A DNA stretch of 64,000 bases. Origin: Streptomyces abyssalis (GTDB taxonomy: Bacteria; Actinomycetota; Actinomycetes; Streptomycetales; Streptomycetaceae). Location of the stretch: assembly GCF_001751365.1 (NCBI RefSeq), contig NZ_LJGT01000041.1, positions 366,208 through 430,207 of the forward strand. The letters are read 5' to 3'. Under the pieces are notes generated by a model. That model was not told the DNA's origin. It made no database searches and saw only the letters and a list, made by a program, of their open reading frames with translations. The number at the start of each line of letters is the position of its first letter. Position 1 is the stretch's first letter. Position numbers and translations under genes: made by a program. Below, piece after piece: positions 58,834-64,000 of the stretch.

Positions 58834-59643
58834 ATGAGCACGGTGAGCGAAGCGCGTTACGGCGAGTGGATCGTGGTCCGCAAGGACGCCGAGACCCACA
58901 TCGCGGAGCTCGTACTGGACCGGCCGAAGGCCATGAACGCCGTCTCCTCAGAGGTCGCGGCCCGCCTCGCCGACGCCTGTACCGCCCTCGCGGCGGACCG
59001 GAACGTACGCGTCACCGTGCTCACCTCCAGCAACGACCGGGCGTTCTGCGTGGGCGCCGACCTCAAGGAGCGCAACTCCCTCAGCGACGCGGAACTCGGC
59101 CGTCACCGGCCCACTGCCCGCGCCGCCTACACCGGTGTGCTGGACCTGCCGATGCCGACGATCGCCGCGGTGCACGGCTTCGCCCTCGGCGGCGGCTTCG
59201 AGCTCGCCCTCTCCTGCGACCTGATCGTGGCCGACCCCACGGCCGTCGTCGGGCTTCCCGAGGTCTCCGTCGGCGTCATTCCGGGCGGTGGCGGCACGCA
59301 GCTGCTGCCCCGCAGGGTGGGCGCGGCCCGCGCCGCCGAGCTGATCTTCTCCGCGCGGAGGGTCGAGGCCGCCGAGGCCCGCGAACTCGGTCTCGTGGAC
59401 CACCTGGTGGGCGTCGGGCAGGACCGCGAGGAGGCGTTCGCGCTCGCCGCCCGCATCGCCGGGAACTCGCCGGTGGGCCTGCGCGCCGCCAAGCGTGCGC
59501 TGCGTACGGGCTGGGGGATGGACCTGTGGGCGGGGCTGGAGATCGAGGACGCGGCCTGGCGCACCGTCGCCTTCTCCGACGACCGGACCGAGGGCGTGGC
59601 CGCCTTCAACGAGAAGCGGAAGCCGCAGTGGCCGGGCGAGTGA
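58834..59643 (+). CDS. enoyl-CoA hydratase/isomerase family protein
   Basis: 269 residues, crotonase fold. First oxyanion strand AFCVGADLKER, second HGFALGGGFELALSCDLIVAD, and PEVSVGVIPGGGGTQLLPRRVG with a Glu position and Gly-rich turn. The C-terminal helix is FNEKRKPQW. Hydration of 2-enoyl-CoA in fatty acid or branched-chain breakdown is likely, though other crotonases share these motifs. ATG 58834 has GGAGGGG upstream. Confidence 0.87.
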   Translation: MSTVSEARYGEWIVVRKDAETHIAELVLDRPKAMNAVSSEVAARLADACTALAADRNVRVTVLTSSNDRAFCVGADLKERNSLSDAELGRHRPTARAAYTGVLDLPMPTIAAVHGFALGGGFELALSCDLIVADPTAVVGLPEVSVGVIPGGGGTQLLPRRVGAARAAELIFSARRVEAAEARELGLVDHLVGVGQDREEAFALAARIAGNSPVGLRAAKRALRTGWGMDLWAGLEIEDAAWRTVAFSDDRTEGVAAFNEKRKPQWPGE

Positions 59644-59646
59644 GGC

Positions 59647-59673
59647 GCTGACCGCTGACCGCTGACCGCTGAG
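59647..59673. repeat. 7-bp tandem repeat (GCTGACC)
   Basis: Three full copies and a partial copy of GCTGACC start 4 bp after the enoyl-CoA hydratase stop. Confidence 0.75.
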
Positions 59674-59694
59674 GGGTGAGGGCGGACGGCTGAG

Positions 59695-59715
59695 GGCCGA
59701 CGGTGACCGTCGGCC
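59695..59715. terminator. hairpin after the enoyl-CoA hydratase gene
   Basis: GGCCGACGGT-G-ACCGTCGGCC is a perfect 10-bp inverted repeat with a single central base, 50 bp after the stop. A one-base centre favours a protein site or a shortened stem-loop. Confidence 0.5.
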
Positions 59716-59891
59716 GGTGCCCGCCGCCTGTGCCGCCCCGCCGTGCGTCTCCGGCCCTCGGTTAACCCGTACGGCAGGGTCCGCCCGCGGTGTCTCGCGG
59801 CCGCCCGTACCGCCGCAGCCGCGCGGCCGGGCCGGGGTTCCGGGCGGCCCGGGGGCGCCGGTGGACTCGAGAGGATTGTCCGGACTGGTCC

Positions 59892-59897
59892 TAGCCT
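59892..59897 (+). promoter_or_regulatory. leaderless -10 box of the GGDEF gene
   Basis: TAGCCT ends 7 nt before ATG 59905, without a Shine-Dalgarno sequence. Confidence 0.45.
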
Positions 59898-59904
59898 GGC
59901 TCTC

Positions 59905-61410
59905 ATGGGAGAGGACATACGCCTGCGAGCTGTCGCCGAACTGGCGCAGGCCATGGCCGGTGCGCAGCGCTTCTGCGAGGCGCACCCCCGCCACTCCGCG
60001 CAACGCGAGGTCGCGCACGCCGCGGCCGTGCACGCATGCGCAGCCATGGACGGAACGTTCGCCGCCCTCTCCGCCTGGGACCGCGCACGCGGCAGGCTGG
60101 ACGTGCTGGTCAATGTCGGCGAACTCGCCCCGGGCGAAAGCGAGTTCCCCGAGCAGGAGTCCTACCCGGTGCACGACTTCCCGGAGATCACCGAGCTGCT
60201 GCCCGAGCGGTGGGCGGCGGACGGCGCGGACGAGCCGCCGGCGTGGATCGAGACCGCGGACGGTCAGGGCCCCCTGGGGTCCCCGGGCTCCGCGGGCCCC
60301 CCGGGCCCCGGCCGTGCCGGGGGAGCAGGTGTCGCCGGTCTCTCCGCCGAGGGCGCTCCCGGGAATGCCCGCGTGGCCGCTCTGCGCCGGCGCGGCCGCG
60401 GCTGCTGTGTGGTCGCGCCGATCGTGCTGCGCGGGCGCGCGTGGGGCGAGCTGTATGTGGCCCGCGGCCCCGGAGCGCCGGTGTTCGACCGCTCCGACGC
60501 CCACTTCGCGACGATACTGGCCGAGGTCATCGCCGCGGGCATCGCGCAGAACGAGCAGCTGGAGGAGGTGCGCCGGCTGGCCTTCACCGACCAGCTGACC
60601 GGCCTGGCCAACAGGCGGGCCATCGAGGGCAAGCTGGACGACGGGCTGGACCGCCACCGCGAGGACGGCACCGTCGTGAGCCTCGTGGTCTGCGACGTCA
60701 ACGGCCTCAAACGCGTCAACGACGAGTTCGGTCACGCCGCCGGGGACCGGCTGCTGGAGCGGTTCGGGATGGTGCTGTCGCTGTCGGGCGCGAAGCTTCC
60801 GGGTGCGCTGGCGGCCCGCCTCGGCGGCGACGAGTTCTGCCTGCTGACGGTGGGACCTCCGGCGGACCAGGTCGTACGGGCCGCTGAGGAGGTCTGCCGC
60901 AAGGCTCTCGGGCTGCGGGGCGGTGACGGCGTCTCGTGCGGCGTGGCCTCCACGGGCGACCGGACGGGGACGGTGAGGTCGGCCGCCCGGCTCTTCCGGC
61001 TGGCGGACGCCGCGCAGTACCGCGCGAAGGCGGCGCGGGCGCTGGGGCCGGTGGTCGCCGGCCGCGAAGGCGATACGGAGGATCCCGTCGTACGCCTCGC
61101 GGACGCATCCGAGGCGGAGGAGGCCGCACCGTCGGCGCCCGCGGGCGACCGGCGTCACTTCCGCGGCCACACCGGGAAGCCGGACGAAGCGGAGGCTCCA
61201 GGTCCTGAGGGCCGCGCGCGGCAGGGGTGGCCGGGGCGGCGGCCGGAACCATCCGGCCGTGGCGAGCCGGGCCGGGCGCCCGGACCGCCCGACCCACCGG
61301 GCCCGGCCGACCCTCCGGACCTCGTCCGGCGTCCGAACCCGCCCGGCTCCCCGGACCGGGTGGCCCCGCCGGACCGGCCGGGCCCGCGCGTCCGCAGCCC
61401 CGAGGTGTGA
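59905..61410 (+). CDS. GAF-GGDEF protein (diguanylate cyclase)
   Basis: 501 residues, soluble. A GAF-like sensor (about 45-215) contains a low-complexity Gly/Pro insertion (GPLGSPGSAGPPGPGRAGG). The GGDEF domain (about 225-370) has TDQLTGLANRRAIEG, CDVNGLKRVNDEFGHAAGD and an intact catalytic ARLGGDEFCLL. The RxxD inhibitory site normally five residues before GGDEF is absent. A Pro/Arg/Asp-rich tail of about 110 residues follows. It should make cyclic di-GMP, which controls development in Streptomyces through BldD and RsiG. From memory the locus equals cdgE of S. coelicolor. Confidence 0.85.
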   Translation: MGEDIRLRAVAELAQAMAGAQRFCEAHPRHSAQREVAHAAAVHACAAMDGTFAALSAWDRARGRLDVLVNVGELAPGESEFPEQESYPVHDFPEITELLPERWAADGADEPPAWIETADGQGPLGSPGSAGPPGPGRAGGAGVAGLSAEGAPGNARVAALRRRGRGCCVVAPIVLRGRAWGELYVARGPGAPVFDRSDAHFATILAEVIAAGIAQNEQLEEVRRLAFTDQLTGLANRRAIEGKLDDGLDRHREDGTVVSLVVCDVNGLKRVNDEFGHAAGDRLLERFGMVLSLSGAKLPGALAARLGGDEFCLLTVGPPADQVVRAAEEVCRKALGLRGGDGVSCGVASTGDRTGTVRSAARLFRLADAAQYRAKAARALGPVVAGREGDTEDPVVRLADASEAEEAAPSAPAGDRRHFRGHTGKPDEAEAPGPEGRARQGWPGRRPEPSGRGEPGRAPGPPDPPGPADPPDLVRRPNPPGSPDRVAPPDRPGPRVRSPEV

Positions 61411-61528
61411 GCGGCCGGTCCCGCACCTTGCCGGTCCGCTGCCGCGTGCCGTCCCGCACCCTTCACGCGTCACCGTCGTACGGACCCGGACCCGGACCCC
61501 GGACCAGATCCCGTCCCGTACCCCGGTC

Positions 61529-61557
61529 GTGACAGGAATCGATTCACTCTTTAGGGT
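61529..61557 (+). promoter_or_regulatory. hutH promoter
   Basis: GTGACA (61529-61534), 17-bp spacer, TAGGGT (61552-61557), 8 nt before ATG 61566. It is the best -35/-10 pair seen in the window and gives a leaderless or nearly leaderless transcript. Confidence 0.6.
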
Positions 61558-61565
61558 GCCTGAAT

Positions 61566-63119
61566 ATGAGTATGCACACCGTGGTGCTGGGCGACTCCGG
61601 CACGAGCCCCGATGACGTCATCGCCGTCGCCCGGGACGGCGCCCGCGTGGAGCTGTCGGCACAGGCGCTGGCGGCCCTCGAAGCCTCCCGGCGTCATATC
61701 GAGGAACTGGCCGCCAAGCCCGAGCCCGTGTACGGCGTTTCGACCGGTTTCGGCGCCCTCGCCGTACGCCACATCAACCCTGGGCTGCGCGCGCAGCTCC
61801 AGCGCAACATCGTGCGCTCGCACGCCGCCGGCATGGGCCCGCGCGTGGAGCGTGAGGTCGTCCGCGCGTTGATGTTCCTGCGTCTGAAGACTCTCGCCTC
61901 GGGCCGCACCGGCGTACGTGCCGAGGTGGCGCAGTCCATCGCGGCGCTGCTCAACGCCGGGATCGTCCCCGTGGTGCACGAGTACGGCTCCCTCGGCTGC
62001 TCCGGCGACCTCGCCCCGCTCTCCCACTGCGCCCTGACCCTCATGGGCGAGGGCGAGGCCGAAGGCCCCGACGGGCACGTGGCCCCCGCCGCGGAACTCC
62101 TCGCCGCACACGGCATCACCCCCGTCGAACTGCGCGAGAAGGAGGGCCTGGCGCTCCTCAACGGCACGGACGGCATGCTCGGCATGCTCCTGCTCGCATG
62201 CGCCGACCTCGCCCGCCTCTTCACCTCGGCCGACATCACCGCCGCGCTCACGCTGGAGGCGCTGCTCGGCACCGACAAGGTCCTCGCGCCCGAACTGCAC
62301 GCCATCCGCCCGCATCCGGGCCAGGCGGCCTCGGCCGCCAACATGCTGAAGGTGCTTGCCGGTTCGGGGCTCACCGGACACCACCAGGACGACGCGCCGC
62401 GAGTCCAGGACGCCTATTCGGTGCGCTGCGCGCCGCAGGTCGCCGGCGCCGGCCGCGACACGCTCCAGCACGCCCGTACGGTCGCGGAGCGCGAACTCGC
62501 CTCCGCCGTCGACAACCCGGTCGTGCTGCCGGACGGCCGCGTCGAGTCCAACGGCAACTTCCACGGTGCGCCCGTCGCGTACGTGCTCGACTTCCTCGCC
62601 GTGGCCGCCGCCGACCTCGCCTCCATCGCGGAACGCCGGACCGACCGCCTGCTCGACAAGAACCGCTCGCACGGCCTGCCGCCGTTCCTCGCGCACGATC
62701 CCGGCGTCGACTCCGGCCTGATGATCGCCCAGTACACGCAGGCCGCTCTCGTCAGCGAGATGAAGCGGCTGGCTGTCCCCTCCTCCGTCGACTCGATCCC
62801 CTCCTCGGCGATGCAGGAGGACCACGTCTCGATGGGCTGGTCCGCGGCGCGCAAGCTGCGCGGCGCCGTCGACGCACTCACCAGGGTCGTCGCCGTCGAG
62901 CTGTACGCCGCGGCCCGCGCCGTCGAACTGCGCGCCGACGGAGCCGGACTGACCCCCGGCGCGGCGTCCCGCGCGATCGTGGACGCGCTGCGCGGGGCGG
63001 GAGTGGACGGGCCGGGCCCCGACCGCTTCCTCTCGCCCGACCTGGGAGTGGCCGAGCAGTTCGTACGTACGGGAGCGCTCGTACGGGCGGCTGAGTCGGT
63101 GACGGGCGAACTCGCCTGA
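61566..63119 (+). CDS. hutH: histidine ammonia-lyase
   Basis: 517 residues, normal length. It converts histidine to trans-urocanate and ammonia. The prosthetic MIO group forms from the tripeptide in GSLGCSGDLAPLSH: here Cys-Ser-Gly instead of the usual Ala-Ser-Gly, the variant known from Streptomyces HutH. Other active-site segments: YGVSTGFGALA, LLNGTDGML, ESNGNFHG and SMQEDHVSMG-like SAMQEDHVSMG. ATG 61566 or 61572. No other hut genes are adjacent. Confidence 0.94.
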   Translation: MSMHTVVLGDSGTSPDDVIAVARDGARVELSAQALAALEASRRHIEELAAKPEPVYGVSTGFGALAVRHINPGLRAQLQRNIVRSHAAGMGPRVEREVVRALMFLRLKTLASGRTGVRAEVAQSIAALLNAGIVPVVHEYGSLGCSGDLAPLSHCALTLMGEGEAEGPDGHVAPAAELLAAHGITPVELREKEGLALLNGTDGMLGMLLLACADLARLFTSADITAALTLEALLGTDKVLAPELHAIRPHPGQAASAANMLKVLAGSGLTGHHQDDAPRVQDAYSVRCAPQVAGAGRDTLQHARTVAERELASAVDNPVVLPDGRVESNGNFHGAPVAYVLDFLAVAAADLASIAERRTDRLLDKNRSHGLPPFLAHDPGVDSGLMIAQYTQAALVSEMKRLAVPSSVDSIPSSAMQEDHVSMGWSAARKLRGAVDALTRVVAVELYAAARAVELRADGAGLTPGAASRAIVDALRGAGVDGPGPDRFLSPDLGVAEQFVRTGALVRAAESVTGELA

Positions 63120-63227
63120 GAAGCCCCGGAGAACCCGCCGGAGAACCGCCGGAGCAGCGCCGCGCACGTCCTGCGCTCCGCCTTCCGCCGGGCGGTCAGG
63201 CAGTCGGGCGGTCAGCTCGTCAGGCAG

Positions 63228-63575
63228 TCAGACTTCGGACGAAGGGGACGCGCGGCGGCGAGCGCGGACGATCAAGGCGCCGCCCGTCCCCGCCAGGCCG
63301 AGCGCGCTCAGCACGAAGGGCGTGGTGAGGCCGTCGCCGCCGGGGTCCGCGGCGCCCGCCTGCGCGCGGGAACGGGTGGGCGCCGACGACGAGGACGCCG
63401 CGGCATCCGAGGTCGACGTCACCGAGTGGTGTGTGCCGGTGCCCGGGCCCGGTGCCTCCGGGGTGGCCTTCGCGGAGGGAACGAACCAGAGAGCGCAGAG
63501 CACCGACCCGGCCGCGGTGGCCGTCATCAGTGACCGGCGGTGAGCGGAGATGCCTGATCGTCCGGCTGCGGGCAC
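63228..63575 (-). CDS. small exported protein with C-terminal membrane anchor
   Basis: 115 residues. The N-terminal signal is RRSLMTATAAGSVLCALWFVPSAKA. A Ser/Thr/Ala/Gly-rich spacer (TSTSDAAASSSSAPTRS) follows, then one hydrophobic helix (FVLSALGLAGTGGALIV) and RARRRAS. There is no LPxTG motif, so it is probably anchored by the helix. GTG 63575 has GGAAGGGG at 9 nt. The function is unknown. It is convergent with hutH, with short CGGTCAGGCAGTC direct repeats in the gap. Confidence 0.65.
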   Translation of the reverse strand: MPAAGRSGISAHRRSLMTATAAGSVLCALWFVPSAKATPEAPGPGTGTHHSVTSTSDAAASSSSAPTRSRAQAGAADPGGDGLTTPFVLSALGLAGTGGALIVRARRRASPSSEV

Positions 63576-63690
63576 GGAGCAAGCCCCTTCCAAGTGCTGT
63601 GGTGCGCCGGGCGCACCATGAACTGGCGGCACGACGGCCGATGTTATAGACAGCCGCGGGTCGTACGGAAGCCGCGCCTCCGTTCCGTCC

Positions 63691-63696
63691 TACGCT
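63691..63696 (+). promoter_or_regulatory. leaderless -10 box of the last gene
   Basis: TACGCT ends 6 nt before ATG 63703, the same layout as before birA and pnp. Confidence 0.45.
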
Positions 63697-63702
63697 CCGG
63701 GC

Positions 63703-64000
63703 ATGGCTGCTGACGAGACACCGCGTTCCGAACCGTCCGACACCGCCGCTCAGCCCTCGCCGCACATCCGGCTCCGCGTCGACCTGGTCGTCGAGATCGC
63801 CGACGCGGCGGCCCTGACCAGGTCCGCTCTCGAACACGTCGCCCGTGACGAGCTGATGCCGGACGAGGAGCGTGCGCACGCCGAGGAGATCATCGGCGGC
63901 GACGCGGGCGAGGCCCTCGCGTGTCTAGTCGACCCCTTCGACCTCGTCCGGGAGCTGCCGGGAGTGGAACTCGCCCACGCGAGCTGGGGCAGCGAGGAGA
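63703..64000 (+). CDS. conserved hypothetical protein, 5' part (runs off the window)
   Basis: First 99 codons of an open frame starting MAADETPRSEPSDTAAQPSP and continuing to the window edge. It is acidic, with no signal peptide and no recognised domain (HIRLRVDLVVEIADAAALTR, RDELMPDEERAHAEEIIGGD). The leaderless promoter box and GC-codon pattern support it as a real gene. It is divergent from the small exported protein gene. Confidence 0.65.
   Translation, partial: MAADETPRSEPSDTAAQPSPHIRLRVDLVVEIADAAALTRSALEHVARDELMPDEERAHAEEIIGGDAGEALACLVDPFDLVRELPGVELAHASWGSEE

Noticed and set aside
63228..63320. LPxTG-type sortase substrate in the small exported protein
   Set aside because: A C-terminal helix and Arg tail are present but there is no LPxTG or LAxTG motif before the helix.

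Overview
The window is high-GC actinobacterial DNA that reads as a Streptomyces chromosome. Third-codon GC is extreme, GTGA/ATGA gene overlaps are common, and many starts are leaderless (a TAnnnT box 6-7 nt before the start codon). The gene order matches, from memory, a conserved Streptomyces core segment: deoA, add, afsQ2-afsQ1/sigQ, deoC, pnp, accA2, pccB-accE-birA, cya, hutH. No rRNA, tRNA, CRISPR array, prophage or transposase gene was seen.

Layout. 1-740 is the tail of an amidase. 928-3031 holds a ribosomal-protection GTPase (TetM/OtrA type) preceded by a possible overlapping leader ORF. 3088-4633 is a divergent gluconate pair (GntR regulator, gluconokinase). 4719-12572 is a nonulosonic (sialic/Kdn-type) acid surface-glycan cluster: polysialyltransferase-like protein, GT2, DUF6716-type glycosyltransferase, CMP-nonulosonate synthetase fused to a HAD phosphatase, NeuB, and a second sialyltransferase-like protein. 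An M20 amidohydrolase follows. 14842-22016 is a nucleoside uptake and salvage operon (Bmp lipoprotein, ABC ATPase, two permeases, cytidine deaminase, thymidine phosphorylase). 22048-26778 holds MFS/LysR, a methyltransferase and an alpha/beta hydrolase; add is at 26929. 28156-33200 is the afsQ region (PspC, VanZ, lipoprotein, AfsQ2, AfsQ1, SigQ). 33505-36476 carries a uridine-kinase-like protein, GPP34/MerR and a RelBE-type toxin-antitoxin pair. 36586-40053 is deoC with two aldehyde dehydrogenase genes. 41412-43845 holds a small secreted protein, a WYL regulator and two small cytosolic proteins. 43897-46489 is phosphohexomutase and purine nucleoside phosphorylase. 47175-50394 holds a gamma-glutamylcyclotransferase-like protein, LpdA-type flavoprotein and DeoR regulator. 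50488-57145 is an acyl-CoA carboxylase island with Maf, MmpB and BirA. 57420-63119 has adenylate cyclase, enoyl-CoA hydratase, a GGDEF protein and hutH.

Two signals go beyond gene calling. First, a 0.55-0.7 kb element with long imperfect inverted arms occurs three times (about 13974-14560, 25288-25980, 46571-47160), one copy inverted relative to the others. Each copy abuts a gene stop codon. Each has a central hairpin whose pairing is kept despite sequence change, and two outward-facing arms that end in a ribosome-binding site plus start codon. Second, the palindrome CTACGCGCGTAG or a close variant sits in the promoters of four nucleoside genes (the Bmp operon, add, deoC, pnp). This defines a likely nucleoside regulon that ties uptake, deamination, phosphorolysis and deoxyribose-phosphate breakdown together.

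Starts were chosen from Shine-Dalgarno spacing, overlaps, leaderless promoter boxes and remembered family lengths. All homology statements are from memory of the families, without a database search.
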